A stretch of 53,373 nt of DNA from Prochlorococcus sp. AG-355-A18 (GCA_003280985.1 QCDH01000008.1:1-53373); one strand, 5' to 3'; counted from the first letter of the stretch, positions 21,171-32,093 are shown. Numbers and translations are program-made. Notes: a model not told the origin generated them from the letters alone.

Positions 21171-22952
21171 CTAGCTTCTGACTTTTATTTTTTTTAATTT
21201 ATTTTTAGTTTCTCTATGCAGATCTCTGGGTAAATCTACCAAACTGTAATCATTAAAAATCTGTATCTTACCTATGGATCTACCATTTATATTAGTTGAA
21301 TTACAGATTGAGGATATAATATTTGCAACTCTAACTCCATCAAATTTACCAAAATTAAATTTGTAGGTTTCAAAAGAATCATTTTGATAATTATTTCTTC
21401 TATTTGAATTTCTCATACGATTATTACTATTTCTATTTGATCTATTTCGATCAGTATTATTTTGTTTATTAATCCAAGAATCATCGTCATTAACAAAAAA
21501 TGATTTATTACCTATTACTAAATTAATCGCCGCCATTGCGATATTTGAGTCATCCATTGAGTATTTTTCTTTTAAATTATCTAGTACATCAATAATCAAA
21601 GCTTTATTTTCTTCATTTTCATCTTTAGCTAAAGAACTCTCATTAAAATTATCTATAAGTTTCTCCATCCTTTTTTCATTTATTATTTTATTACTTGGTA
21701 TATTAATTTCTTCAATCTTGGTTCTTGTTGAGTTTTCTAAGTTTCTTAGAAAATGTTTTTCTCTTTGATTAACAAATAAAATTGCTTCTCCTGATCTGCC
21801 TGCCCTTCCAGTTCTTCCAATTCTATGAGTATATGTTTCCTTGTCAAAAGGAAAATCGTAATTAACAACAAGTTTTATCCTCTCAACATCTAATCCTCTA
21901 GCTGCGACATCAGTTGCAACAAGGATATTAATAAATCCTTTTTTTAATCTATCTACAGTATTTTCTCTTTGATTTTGAGGTATATCCCCATTAAGCACTG
22001 CCACAGTATGACCTGAATTCTCTAAAGCTTCAGCTATTGAAGTAGTAAGTAGTTTTGTCCTAACAAAAATAATTACTCCCTCATTATTGAGTTCTATTAT
22101 TCTTTTTAAAGCATCTAACTTATGATGCCTTTGTACATATAGAAATTTTTGCGAAATTAATTGAGTTTCTTTTTTGACACTTTTGATTAATATTTCGGCG
22201 GGATCATTTAGATATTTTTTTGCTATATTTCTTATCTCACTGGGCATTGTTGCTGAAAACAACACCATCTGCTTGTTTTCCGGAAGTTGATCTATTATCC
22301 ATTCAATATCTTCAAGAAAACCCATATTTAACATTTCATCTGCCTCATCTAAAACAAGACAGTTTATACCTTTAATTTTAAAAGTCCCCTGCCTTATATG
22401 ATCCATTATTCGGCCTGGGGTCCCAACTACTACGTCAACTTTTCTTTTTAATGCAGAAATTTGATTTCGATAGTCGGTACCTCCATATATTGCAACCGTC
22501 TTAAAATTACTAGATTCAGAACTATAACTTTTAAAAGATTCTGCCACTTGAGTTGCTAATTCTCTTGTAGGAGTCATAACTAAAACCTTGGCATTTAATT
22601 CTTTATTATCTTTAAGTTTTTCAATTAATGGTAATGCGAAAGCTGCAGTCTTTCCGGTTCCTGTTTGTGCTTGGCCTAATAAATCCCTGCCTAACATTAG
22701 TTCGGGGATCGCAGCTTTTTGGATGGGAGTTGGATTTTTATATCCTTTATTTCTTAACGAGTTTAAGATCGATTGATTAAACCCAAAATCGAGAAAACCA
22801 TTCTCATTATCATCTCCTTTCGATACTTCCAATAGTTGAGATTCAATTTCTTTTTTGTTCTCTAAGTTTTTGAACTCTAGTAGGGAAGAATCTTCATTCT
22901 GAGACTTTTCCTGCTCACTACCAAGAGAGTTACTATCTTTTTTTAAAGCCAT
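21171..22952 (-). CDS. deaD: DEAD-box ATP-dependent RNA helicase
   Basis: A 593-residue helicase of the CsdA/DeaD group. The Q-motif region NPTPIQKAAIPE is followed by Walker A AQTGTGKT (about 96), VLDEADEMLN, FSATMP, and motif VI HRIGRTGRAGRSG. An Asn/Arg-rich low-complexity linker (about 495-515) precedes a DbpA/CsdA-type RNA-binding domain starting at KFDGVRVANIISS. CsdA-type helicases act in ribosome assembly and cold-stress RNA unwinding. The leader carries a perfect 10-bp hairpin ending 3 bases before the ATG (separate entry), suggesting control at translation. First gene of a three-gene reverse run. Confidence 0.95.
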   Translation of the reverse strand: MALKKDSNSLGSEQEKSQNEDSSLLEFKNLENKKEIESQLLEVSKGDDNENGFLDFGFNQSILNSLRNKGYKNPTPIQKAAIPELMLGRDLLGQAQTGTGKTAAFALPLIEKLKDNKELNAKVLVMTPTRELATQVAESFKSYSSESSNFKTVAIYGGTDYRNQISALKRKVDVVVGTPGRIMDHIRQGTFKIKGINCLVLDEADEMLNMGFLEDIEWIIDQLPENKQMVLFSATMPSEIRNIAKKYLNDPAEILIKSVKKETQLISQKFLYVQRHHKLDALKRIIELNNEGVIIFVRTKLLTTSIAEALENSGHTVAVLNGDIPQNQRENTVDRLKKGFINILVATDVAARGLDVERIKLVVNYDFPFDKETYTHRIGRTGRAGRSGEAILFVNQREKHFLRNLENSTRTKIEEINIPSNKIINEKRMEKLIDNFNESSLAKDENEENKALIIDVLDNLKEKYSMDDSNIAMAAINLVIGNKSFFVNDDDSWINKQNNTDRNRSNRNSNNRMRNSNRRNNYQNDSFETYKFNFGKFDGVRVANIISSICNSTNINGRSIGKIQIFNDYSLVDLPRDLHRETKNKLKKIKVRS

Positions 22953-22955
22953 TTA

Positions 22956-22984
22956 AATGCCTAATAATCTTCTGATTAGGCATT
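22956..22984 (-). promoter_or_regulatory. Leader hairpin just upstream of the deaD start codon
   Basis: A perfect inverted repeat AATGCCTAAT / ATTAGGCATT with a 9-base loop. In the mRNA it ends 3 bases before the ATG, and the only purine-rich Shine-Dalgarno candidate (AGG of ATTAGGCA) lies inside the 3' arm. No U-run follows on the mRNA strand, so it is not a terminator. Occlusion of ribosome binding is inferred. Confidence 0.6.
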
Positions 22985-23089
22985 CAACAAATATCTAAAT
23001 TGACTTAAGTTGTTGATTAGCCTTACAGAGCCGAATTATTAATCTAACATCTTGGGGTTAAGATATTACTAATTTCTCAAAAATAAAAT

Positions 23090-24793
23090 TTAATTTAAAT
23101 AATATATATTTAAGGATTTTTTCGCTCTTGTAACAGCAGTATAAAATAACCTTCTTTCAAAATTATCTCTGCAAAAGATATTTTGATTATCTTTTTTTTC
23201 TTTTACAGCATATTGATTTCTTCTATAGTTTTGGGACCACAAAATGTTTACTTTTTCAGATTCACTTCCTTGAGATTTATGAATAGTAATGGCTATTGCT
23301 GGTACAACATTTTCTAAATTAGATGGATCAATTAATGCGACAATTTCTTCGTTATTATCATTAAATTTTCTAAAAAGATATTTTCTTTTATTTTTTAAAC
23401 CTATAAGTACTCCGATATCCCCATTTGACAATCCAAGTTCATTATTATTTTTTGTACACATGATCGGAACACCCTCTTTAAGAGTTTTAAGTTCATAGGG
23501 TTTTTTTTGACCAAAAACAATTTCATTCAAATATTCAACACTCCATATTCCGGAATTTTTTTCGCATAAAATCAAGTTACTTTGTAAATCCAGAAATATC
23601 TTATCTACTAAATCTTTTTCAGTAAGCAATAAATTATCAATACTTTCATCAAATATATAATTTTTTTTACTTAAATTTGAAGTTGAAATATTTAACTGTT
23701 TTAGATGACTTGTAATCGAAAATAATAGCTCTTTTGGAATATCTTTTTCTCTACTTTTTGAAATAGTAATTTCTTTTGAATTATTATCTTTTTCTAATTC
23801 TTTTATCTTTTGATTAAGTAAAGAAAAATCATTATTAAATACTAAACTACTAATTAATGCTATATCTCCAATATTTCTATAAGTTTTTTCTAAATTTACT
23901 ACACAAGATTTAATTGAACTATTATCGGAATATTCAAACAAATAATTCCATATAGAAGAGTTATTTACTGGAGACAATTGATTTTTATCTCCAACTAAAA
24001 TAATTTTACAGTCCTTTGCTAGCAAATTTAAAACTGATTCAATCAAATCGATATTAACCATTGACATTTCATCAATTATGAAAATATCAAGCTCTTTTAG
24101 TTTAAATTTCAACTTAAGAGATTTATTTTGAGAATTTAAAATCCATCTATGTAAAGTTTGAAATTCTATTTGTTCTAGAAATTTGCTATGGGAAATATTT
24201 TTTTTATCATTAAGAGCTTCTTTTAAACGAGCTGTAGCTTTACCAGTTGGAGCAGACAAACCAATATTTAAAAAGTTATCAATTTGAAGGAGTTCTAGTA
24301 TTAACTTTACTATTAAAGTGGTTTTACCCGTTCCGGGTCCTCCTTGAAGCAAAACTAAGTTTGAATATTTAAAAACATTTTTAATTTGATCAATTTTATT
24401 ATCATCTTTATAAATTACTGATTTCATTAAACTATCAGTATCTATTTTTTTTAGAAATGAATTAATAACTCTTTCTATCTTTCTTGACCATTTTGATAAG
24501 GATAATTTTCTATTTACTAATACGAATGGAGAATGAAGGGAACCAGTCAAACCTATATTTTTTAGAACATCAATGTGTTTATTGGGCCAGCCATCTTCTA
24601 ATAATTCAAAGAATATAAAACTATTATCAACATCAATAATAGTTTCACCATTTTTTTCAAACTCTAATAAAATTTTTATTACATCTTTTACGAAATTTCC
24701 ATATTTTTTTTCACTAAATTTTCCAATATCTAAAATTAAATTAAATATATGATCGTATTGGTACCTTTGAATATTTGTATTAGTTTTAGTCAT
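23090..24793 (-). CDS. recD: Exodeoxyribonuclease V subunit RecD (5'-3' helicase)
   Basis: A 567-residue SF1B helicase, the fast motor of RecBCD. It has Walker A LLQGGPGTGKTTLIVKL (about 150), Walker B FIIDEMSMVNIDL, a GDKNQLSPV motif III, and C-terminal motifs AITIHKSQGSE and FYTAVTRAKKSLNIY. The N-terminal 140 residues are the RecB-contacting domain. It starts 1 base after the recB stop, so expression is probably coupled. It is the final gene of the pdxJ-to-recD operon. Confidence 0.93.
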   Translation of the reverse strand: MTKTNTNIQRYQYDHIFNLILDIGKFSEKKYGNFVKDVIKILLEFEKNGETIIDVDNSFIFFELLEDGWPNKHIDVLKNIGLTGSLHSPFVLVNRKLSLSKWSRKIERVINSFLKKIDTDSLMKSVIYKDDNKIDQIKNVFKYSNLVLLQGGPGTGKTTLIVKLILELLQIDNFLNIGLSAPTGKATARLKEALNDKKNISHSKFLEQIEFQTLHRWILNSQNKSLKLKFKLKELDIFIIDEMSMVNIDLIESVLNLLAKDCKIILVGDKNQLSPVNNSSIWNYLFEYSDNSSIKSCVVNLEKTYRNIGDIALISSLVFNNDFSLLNQKIKELEKDNNSKEITISKSREKDIPKELLFSITSHLKQLNISTSNLSKKNYIFDESIDNLLLTEKDLVDKIFLDLQSNLILCEKNSGIWSVEYLNEIVFGQKKPYELKTLKEGVPIMCTKNNNELGLSNGDIGVLIGLKNKRKYLFRKFNDNNEEIVALIDPSNLENVVPAIAITIHKSQGSESEKVNILWSQNYRRNQYAVKEKKDNQNIFCRDNFERRLFYTAVTRAKKSLNIYYLN

Positions 24794-24794
24794 T

Positions 24795-27700
24795 CTAAAA
24801 AAGTTTATCTAAATAATAAATTCTTTTTAAAGGTGCTTTGCTAATAAAAATACCTGGAGATATATCTTCAGACTTAGATTTTTCAAATAATTGAAAATCT
24901 GGCAATCCCTTTAAAAACAAATAAATATATCCTCCTAGATGTTTATGTGGTTGATAATTTTTAAGTCGCCACTTTAATAATCTATGCAATGCTAATAAAT
25001 AAAGATGAGATTGCAATGGATAATGATGTTTAATCATTTCATTTCTCATGTTTTCATAGTTATAGTTTCTTGGTAAACAATCACTATTATCACTACCAGA
25101 AATCAAATTACTTTTCCAATCAATTACCCACCATTTACTATCTTCTAATTTATTTCCTACAGGGAAAATACAATCAATACACCCTGAATGAAAGCCTTTA
25201 TTCATAATTTGAAGATCATTTATTTTATTTGCATATTCTTCACCAAATTCATATTCCTGATCTAAAAAAAAGCAATTTGATATATCATTAGAATTAATAT
25301 TTCTACCTTCATAAGATAGGGTTAAATCATATTTGAGTTCCTTAATTAAGTATTCATTTGGAATATCAACTAGTTTCTTATTTTGTAATTCTCTTCCTAA
25401 AGATATATTTATGACTCTTAAAATCGCATCTTTTACTTTAAAAGCCAAAGAAGTATCGATTTGATGGAAGTTCAATTCCTCAATAATTAAATCAATTAAT
25501 TCTTGATTATTATCGTTTCTAAATTCAAATCTTTCTATTATTTTATGCAGGCAAGTTCCAGCAATAGTTCCTTTTGGAAATTCACTTAAGGGATTTGGAT
25601 AAGAAAAATAATTAGGATAATTCTTTGAATTCTTAAAATTAAAATCTTTGATAATTGATATATTATCTTCATAATCCTTATATTGATTAATGACTGCATC
25701 AATATTTTTATCTATACGTATCCAAGAAGAATAACTTGAATAAGAAATAAATTGATCAGAATTAAAGATATTAGATATTTTTTTATGAACGTAATCGATT
25801 TTCCAAAGATGATTATTCAAAAGGTTGTTTTGGAACTTAGAAAAAATTTCTTTTATTTTCTCTTTTTCTAAACTGACTTCAAAAGTAGACTTATAAATAT
25901 TAATATTTTCTAAATTATTAAGTAAATCATTATTTAAAATATTATTTGTATCCTCTAAATCGTTAAAAATAATAAGTTTATATTTGCTCCTTGTAAGTGC
26001 AACATAAATTAACCTCTCGCTCTCTTTAAATAAATCTTCTTCTTCCATTAATTTAAATTTTTCAACCTTCGCGTAATTATTAGAAATATTAACGTATATA
26101 TTTCTATTAATATTTGATTTCCAAAGAGGTCCTTTAATTTTATTTGACTTATTTGAAATAATTGAGAGATATGGACATATGACTATCTCAAATTCAAGGC
26201 CCTTACTGCTATGAATGGTAGAAAGATTTATTCCATTTTGAAGATTATAATCTTTTGTCAAAAAATCTTCTCCATTAGAAATTCTTAAAATATGATCTAA
26301 CTGATTTTTATACCAGTTGCAGACTATATTGAGATCAAAATCATTATTTGTTAATTCTATTTCAACAATTTCTGAAAGTTGAAATAAATTTGAATTTAAA
26401 TCTGAATCTTGAATAATCGAGGATGACTTGTAATTTATAAGTAGTTCATTAACAATGTTTAAAAAACCTTTTTCTCTTAGTTCTTGGGACCAAGTAATGC
26501 ATTTATTAATTAAAATTTCTAAATTATTACTAATTCCATGATCAACTAAATCTTCTAATTTTATTTCTATAAACTTTGAAGTAGCAAGCAAAGTTATATT
26601 TTTTAAAGATCTCGGATTTAATAAACATTCAATTAATAAAAACAGTAGAGAACTTGCTTCTGTATCAAAAATATTTTGTTTATTTTGAATTTTGCATGGA
26701 AGGTTAAACTGATTTAATTTTTTTTTAAAATCTAAGCATTGCGAATTATTCAATGTAAGAATCGCAATTTTATTAATATCAATTTCTTTATTATTTAAAA
26801 TAAAGTTCACTATGTAATTAGTAACAAGATCCTCTATATCAGTCTCTTTTTTTGAAAATTCTACAATTTCAAATACATCCTTAAATTTAAATTCAGGATT
26901 AACATTTTCATTAATTCTTGAGGTTAATTTACTATAGTTTAGTTTTGATTGTTTAAGTCCATTCCTATAGAGTTTATTAAGGACATCGATTAACCTTTTT
27001 GAGGATCTATAGTTATCTGTAAGACTAAAAACTTCGATTGCATTAGATCTTGCATCTAAGTAAGTTTCAATATCCCCACCTCTAAATTTGTAAATCGCTT
27101 GTTTTGGATCACCTACACAAAGTAAAAAATGATTTTTTGTATTAAAGAACTTTTTTATTAAATTCCACTGAGTAATATCTGTATCTTGGAACTCATCAAC
27201 TAAGACACATTTAAATCTTTTTTGAATTTTAGATAGAGTATTACTATTACTAATTTCCGAATCTAGGAATGTATTTTCTACAGTCTTTATAAGATCATTG
27301 TAGTTGAAAATAGAGAAACTTTTCTTTAATTCAATTAATTTTATATAAGCTAATTGGGTAAATATTCTTACAAATTCAGTAAAGAAACCTTCTTTAATTT
27401 TATAAATTTTATCTTGTAATAAATTAAATTTAGTAAAATCTAATTTTAGATTATGTTTATTAATTTCTTTAGATATATTTTCAATATAAAAATATTTAGA
27501 TAAAAGATCATCCTTAGAAATATCATATATAAAATCAATCACATTTTTAGAATTAAGACTTTTGTTAATCTCTTCAATCCAACAATTTATTTGATTAAAC
27601 TTATCATTTCTTGGTTTTGCAGCATATATTTGACTTTTCCCACCACTATCCTTAATTAATTTTCCCAACTCAATGAGTTGTAAAAATAATTCCTTACCTT

Positions 27701-28421
27701 TCTTATTCCATTCAAAACAAAACTCGTTCCAATTTAAATAAAAATATTCATTAAAATAATTATTTAAATCAATAATCTTATATTTATTATTTATTTTAAA
27801 TCTACATATATTTTCTTGATCTATATTTTTTAAAATTTCTACAAAAAATGACTTATTGATCCTACTTCCAAATCTAGAACTTATTTTTTTTTTGTTGACT
27901 GCTGAAATAAGCTCATGATCAAGATTTAGAAAATCATCAATCCACAAATTATCTATTACATCCTTATACAAATTATCAATATTATTATCAACATATGGAT
28001 CTTGAGTTACACCTATTTCAATACTATATTCATCAATAAGATTATTACAAAAAGAATGGAAGGTAGTTACTTTTAATTTATAGAATTGATTTATAAAATT
28101 ATCAATTTCTGAAATTATTTTTTCCTTAGATTTATCTTTACCCTTAAAATTTAGATACCAATCCTTAAGAGTATTATCTATCTTACTTTCATTATGACTT
28201 TTCAAATATAATTTTAAATTATGAAATCTCGAGAGTATTTTATCTCTTAATTCAGAACAAGTATTTTTTGTAAAACTTAGCAAGAGTATCTCATCTGGTT
28301 TAACTTTTTTCTCCAAAACATTTCTTAAAACTATGTGAGCCAAAGTAAAACTTTTACCAGTTCCTGCACTTGCTTCTACTAATTTAAACTTATTATCTAA
28401 TTTAATTTGATTAATATCCAT
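24795..28421 (-). CDS. recB: Exodeoxyribonuclease V subunit RecB (helicase-nuclease)
   Basis: A 1208-residue UvrD-family helicase fused to a RecB nuclease. Walker A is LVEASAGTGKSFTLAH (about 14-29), Walker B VLVDEFQDTDITQW and motif III VGDPKQAIYKFRG. The helicase C-terminal motifs STIHSSKGLEFEIVI and ERLIYVALTRSKYKL follow. The nuclease core is HSGCIDCIFPV and WWVIDWKSNLIS (about 1120-1145), with the metal-binding D-x-K intact, so the nuclease should be active. The methyltransferase-like gene lies 12 bases upstream and recD 1 base downstream. Confidence 0.95.
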   Translation of the reverse strand: MDINQIKLDNKFKLVEASAGTGKSFTLAHIVLRNVLEKKVKPDEILLLSFTKNTCSELRDKILSRFHNLKLYLKSHNESKIDNTLKDWYLNFKGKDKSKEKIISEIDNFINQFYKLKVTTFHSFCNNLIDEYSIEIGVTQDPYVDNNIDNLYKDVIDNLWIDDFLNLDHELISAVNKKKISSRFGSRINKSFFVEILKNIDQENICRFKINNKYKIIDLNNYFNEYFYLNWNEFCFEWNKKGKELFLQLIELGKLIKDSGGKSQIYAAKPRNDKFNQINCWIEEINKSLNSKNVIDFIYDISKDDLLSKYFYIENISKEINKHNLKLDFTKFNLLQDKIYKIKEGFFTEFVRIFTQLAYIKLIELKKSFSIFNYNDLIKTVENTFLDSEISNSNTLSKIQKRFKCVLVDEFQDTDITQWNLIKKFFNTKNHFLLCVGDPKQAIYKFRGGDIETYLDARSNAIEVFSLTDNYRSSKRLIDVLNKLYRNGLKQSKLNYSKLTSRINENVNPEFKFKDVFEIVEFSKKETDIEDLVTNYIVNFILNNKEIDINKIAILTLNNSQCLDFKKKLNQFNLPCKIQNKQNIFDTEASSLLFLLIECLLNPRSLKNITLLATSKFIEIKLEDLVDHGISNNLEILINKCITWSQELREKGFLNIVNELLINYKSSSIIQDSDLNSNLFQLSEIVEIELTNNDFDLNIVCNWYKNQLDHILRISNGEDFLTKDYNLQNGINLSTIHSSKGLEFEIVICPYLSIISNKSNKIKGPLWKSNINRNIYVNISNNYAKVEKFKLMEEEDLFKESERLIYVALTRSKYKLIIFNDLEDTNNILNNDLLNNLENINIYKSTFEVSLEKEKIKEIFSKFQNNLLNNHLWKIDYVHKKISNIFNSDQFISYSSYSSWIRIDKNIDAVINQYKDYEDNISIIKDFNFKNSKNYPNYFSYPNPLSEFPKGTIAGTCLHKIIERFEFRNDNNQELIDLIIEELNFHQIDTSLAFKVKDAILRVINISLGRELQNKKLVDIPNEYLIKELKYDLTLSYEGRNINSNDISNCFFLDQEYEFGEEYANKINDLQIMNKGFHSGCIDCIFPVGNKLEDSKWWVIDWKSNLISGSDNSDCLPRNYNYENMRNEMIKHHYPLQSHLYLLALHRLLKWRLKNYQPHKHLGGYIYLFLKGLPDFQLFEKSKSEDISPGIFISKAPLKRIYYLDKLF

Positions 28422-28433
28422 TTCTTTATTAAA

Positions 28434-28907
28434 TTAAACTTTGACCTCATTTTTATAAAGTAAGTAATTTTTAAATTTATTCATTAAATATTTCTCTTCC
28501 AAGGCAATCTTAAATTTAATTATTAAAGCTAAACTAATTGTCAAAAATAAATAATTGATAGATAATTTTATTATAAAAACTCCAATGGAAATAAATATTA
28601 AAGAATAGTAAATAGGATGACGCGTAAATCGATAAATACCTGTAGTAATTAGATTGCTATTTTTTATAGGTCTTGGGAAAGGCGATAAATTTCTACCTAA
28701 ATCTTTAATTGAAACTAACATTATTATGAAAGCGATTATGATAATTAAAATACCTAAGAAATAAGAAAAAGGACTTGCTTGAATTATTTGTTTTTGTGGA
28801 AGAAATTCCCATTGAAAAAAATGAAGACTAATAATAAAGAACTGTAAAAATACAAGCATTAGTTCATAAGCAGCTTTAAAAAAATTTTTTAACTGAAATT
28901 TAAACAT
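28434..28907 (-). CDS. Isoprenylcysteine/phospholipid methyltransferase-family membrane protein
   Basis: A 157-residue polytopic membrane protein with about four hydrophobic helices. The SAM-binding signature of the ICMT/PEMT superfamily is visible as GIYRFTRHPIYYSLIF (about 92-107), preceded by RNLSPFPRPIKNSNLITT, and the C-terminal LEEKYLMNKF matches the family E..L...F element. The acceptor is unknown; bacterial members methylate lipids, isoprenoids or nothing proven. It lies between recC (3 bases upstream) and recB (12 bases downstream) in the same transcript, an unexpected place for a lipid enzyme. Confidence 0.82.
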   Translation of the reverse strand: MFKFQLKNFFKAAYELMLVFLQFFIISLHFFQWEFLPQKQIIQASPFSYFLGILIIIIAFIIMLVSIKDLGRNLSPFPRPIKNSNLITTGIYRFTRHPIYYSLIFISIGVFIIKLSINYLFLTISLALIIKFKIALEEKYLMNKFKNYLLYKNEVKV

Positions 28908-28910
28908 TTT

Positions 28911-31900
28911 TTAATTCTTTAATGCTTTAATTAGAGGACCATATAATCTGTATGATAATTGATCAAAATTATTATTTCCAAGAAAAAAATCTGGTTCTTT
29001 TTCATTACCAAAACACATTTTCATTTCGATATTATCTCTTTCTCCTCTAGAAAAATTTTTATTACCGATCCATTTATCTGTAAAAGCTTTTTTTTCATTT
29101 TTTGATTTTATTTTCGCTTCTACATATTTATAAGAACTTTCTGGAGGAAGAGGTAAACATTTTTCAGAATAATTTTTAAAAATATTTATGTACTCCTCCA
29201 AAATTAGATTTGATTCAGTTACTCCCGGTGATTGAATAATTTGCGATTTATAATTATTTTCTGTTCTAAAAATTACTTTAGTTCTTTTTATATTACTCTT
29301 TAAAGAAGAAATAAAGAGTAATTTTATCCAAGCCTCAGTCAAACGACTTAAACTTAAATTCACATTAATCAATTCAATTACGGTGTCATCAGCTATAAAA
29401 TATTCTTCTTTATTTGCTTTTGATTTAACATAAATTCTGTTAATTTTATTATGTTTACTCAAACTTTTAGATAGACTTTCTAATAAATCTTTGATTTCTT
29501 TTTCTTTTATAAAAATACTATTATTGGGAATAATAATCCCATTTTCAGCTAATTGATCATTAATATTTAATTCATTTAAATCATCAATAATATTATGATT
29601 ATCAATCTCCACTTGCTGGATTATTTTTGTAATTAGTTGCGACTTTTGCAGATTGCTTACATACTCCTCGTCTGGATGATGAATAAATATTTCTTTGGGA
29701 GAAATATTGTTTTTATTAAGCCAATATTTTTGTGGAGTCTTGAACCAAAAAATCAATTCTGATAATTTATAATTTTTAATATCAGATTTTTTTTCATTCC
29801 AATTTAATTCTTTTATTAAAGAATAATTACTTCTAACAATCTTAGATTTAACAAAATCAATTATTTCATTTTTATTTAAATAAGAATCTTTAATTATTAT
29901 TTCTCTTTTGCTTTGGTTTAAGAAACTATCAAAAAAAGAAATTAACTCTTTTATAGGAAAAGAAACATCTAATTTTTTATTATATTTATCATTTTTTACC
30001 CAAGAAACTATAAATTTATCTCTGCAGGCAATTAACAACTCCAGAAATGCATATTTATCTCTTTCAAAAACAGATGGATCACCCAAATGATATTTATTTT
30101 TTAATAAATTAATATTTTCACTCTTTGGTAATTTTGGATAATTAACACTATTCATGTCTATTAGGAAGATAACCTTATGTGGAATATGCCTTGCATTCTC
30201 AATATCACTTACTAGGATCTTGTTGACTCGTGATTTACTTTGATATTTAGCTTTATTTATGCAAGAAATTAATATTTCTCTAAAAACTTTTAACAAGATA
30301 AGATCATCAGGTATTAAAGGTATTGCGTGATTATCAAGAATTCTATTTATATCACTTATTTCTAAATTGAAATTTGCATTAGAATCAGCAATACTTTTTA
30401 ATATAAACTTTATCTTTTCAACCCAAATCGAGTAAGAAAAAGATCCCCTTATCGAATTAATATATTTTTTTAATTGAATTAATATTTTAACCCATTTATT
30501 CAAATCCAAACTTATATTTTTAGAGCTAAATGGTTTTAAATTAAAAGTACTTAAATTTACTTCTTTGTCATAAATTAAGCCTAAAGTAATTCTATTTATA
30601 CACCAATCTAGAGTATTTTTCTCTTCACCTAATCTTTCTTTATCATCTAATCCCCAATGAAACCCCGCTTTGGTAAGTAAGAAAATAATTTCATCCTTCT
30701 CAGTAATATTAAAATCAAAAATTTCCTGAGTTACTTTTTTCGAAAGAATATAATCTATTTTTTCAAGCGTAATTTTTTCACTTGCTATTTCAGTGATGTC
30801 AATTAGAAATCCATAAATGCCTGAAAAGTTATGATTATCTTCATCAATAAAAAAATAAGGTATCTTTTCACCATTAATTAACTCATTATTAAAGATATAC
30901 CTTAGATAAGGTTTAATATAATTAGTTTGTGGAGATAAAACAGCAATATCACTATATTTAATATTCTTGCAAGAATTTATAATTTCTATAATTTTATTTC
31001 TTAAAAATTCAAATTGACTATTCTGATTAAAATGCTCATAAAGTAATATTGAATCATCCCTTTCACTTACTATAAAATCAAGGCTATTATTATCAATTAG
31101 TCTTTTTTGTATTTGATTAAGAAGAGGAATATCTTTCTTATTATTAAAATTAGTTGTTGGATCGAGATAAATAAGATTATTTTTTAAATTTTTACCTTCT
31201 TCATAAATATTTTCATCAATTAATTTCTGAAAGTTTGCTCCAAATTTACCAAAAATTTTCTCTATATTTGTATTATTTAAATTCAATTTACTTTCATTAT
31301 CATCAAATTCCAACTTACCTTCAAGACAATTTATTCTATTCCATAAATCTTCTCCAGGAGATAATAAATACAAATTTACCTTAATAAATTTTGAAAGTTC
31401 TGAATAAAAATTAATATGTAGTTTAGATAAGTTATTATCTGAAAAAATATAAATTTGACTTGGTACTTGAAATTGAACGTTTTTAATTTTTCTTAAATTC
31501 TTTATTACTTCAATCATGTATAAACATGATGGCTTTTCAGTTATCTTTCCCTCCAATAATTTATATAAAATAGGTTGCCAAAATTGATCTGAGTTTAAAT
31601 TCTTAAATAGATTAGATGAATTAATTTCATATCTATTCCATTGAGCAATCATTTCAGGTCTAAAAATCAGATAATCAATAAAATTATTCGTGATTTTTTT
31701 TGTCAGGTTATATATGTCTCCATCAATTGTCTTTTTATTATCCAAATATTTATTAATCCAATTTCTAAGCGGAAATGATTCTTCAAAGCTATTTAATTCT
31801 TCCAAGGAATCAATAATACCCCATTTAATTGACTCAAAATTCCATGCACTCATATCAATTGCAGGGAAAAAATTTGTCAATAAAGATTCCGTATACGTTG

Positions 31901-32093
31901 ATATTGTCTTTAATTCATAAAGAGCACTTATTTTGTTTTTTATAGTTATTTGTTCACGTAACCAATTCCCCAAAAAGTAATTGGGGACTACTATTTCTAA
32001 TTTCTCATTTATAGGCGGAGGACATATTTTTAATTCCTCTGCTAACAGCTCACTAATTACTTCAATTTTATTTGACTTATAAAGATTGAGCAA
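28911..32093 (-). CDS. recC: Exodeoxyribonuclease V subunit RecC
   Basis: A 1060-residue RecC, the Chi-reading subunit with an inactivated helicase fold. The start MLNLYKSNKIEVISELLAEE and the early block VPNYFLGNWLREQIT match the family. Later RecC-type landmarks are YSDIAVLSPQTNYIKPYL and the C-terminal WIGNKNFSRGERDN. No Walker A is present, as expected for RecC. It is about 60 residues shorter than the enterobacterial protein. It begins 17 bases after ycf54 in the pdxJ-ycf54-recC-methyltransferase-recB-recD run. Confidence 0.9.
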   Translation of the reverse strand: MLNLYKSNKIEVISELLAEELKICPPPINEKLEIVVPNYFLGNWLREQITIKNKISALYELKTISTYTESLLTNFFPAIDMSAWNFESIKWGIIDSLEELNSFEESFPLRNWINKYLDNKKTIDGDIYNLTKKITNNFIDYLIFRPEMIAQWNRYEINSSNLFKNLNSDQFWQPILYKLLEGKITEKPSCLYMIEVIKNLRKIKNVQFQVPSQIYIFSDNNLSKLHINFYSELSKFIKVNLYLLSPGEDLWNRINCLEGKLEFDDNESKLNLNNTNIEKIFGKFGANFQKLIDENIYEEGKNLKNNLIYLDPTTNFNNKKDIPLLNQIQKRLIDNNSLDFIVSERDDSILLYEHFNQNSQFEFLRNKIIEIINSCKNIKYSDIAVLSPQTNYIKPYLRYIFNNELINGEKIPYFFIDEDNHNFSGIYGFLIDITEIASEKITLEKIDYILSKKVTQEIFDFNITEKDEIIFLLTKAGFHWGLDDKERLGEEKNTLDWCINRITLGLIYDKEVNLSTFNLKPFSSKNISLDLNKWVKILIQLKKYINSIRGSFSYSIWVEKIKFILKSIADSNANFNLEISDINRILDNHAIPLIPDDLILLKVFREILISCINKAKYQSKSRVNKILVSDIENARHIPHKVIFLIDMNSVNYPKLPKSENINLLKNKYHLGDPSVFERDKYAFLELLIACRDKFIVSWVKNDKYNKKLDVSFPIKELISFFDSFLNQSKREIIIKDSYLNKNEIIDFVKSKIVRSNYSLIKELNWNEKKSDIKNYKLSELIFWFKTPQKYWLNKNNISPKEIFIHHPDEEYVSNLQKSQLITKIIQQVEIDNHNIIDDLNELNINDQLAENGIIIPNNSIFIKEKEIKDLLESLSKSLSKHNKINRIYVKSKANKEEYFIADDTVIELINVNLSLSRLTEAWIKLLFISSLKSNIKRTKVIFRTENNYKSQIIQSPGVTESNLILEEYINIFKNYSEKCLPLPPESSYKYVEAKIKSKNEKKAFTDKWIGNKNFSRGERDNIEMKMCFGNEKEPDFFLGNNNFDQLSYRLYGPLIKALKN

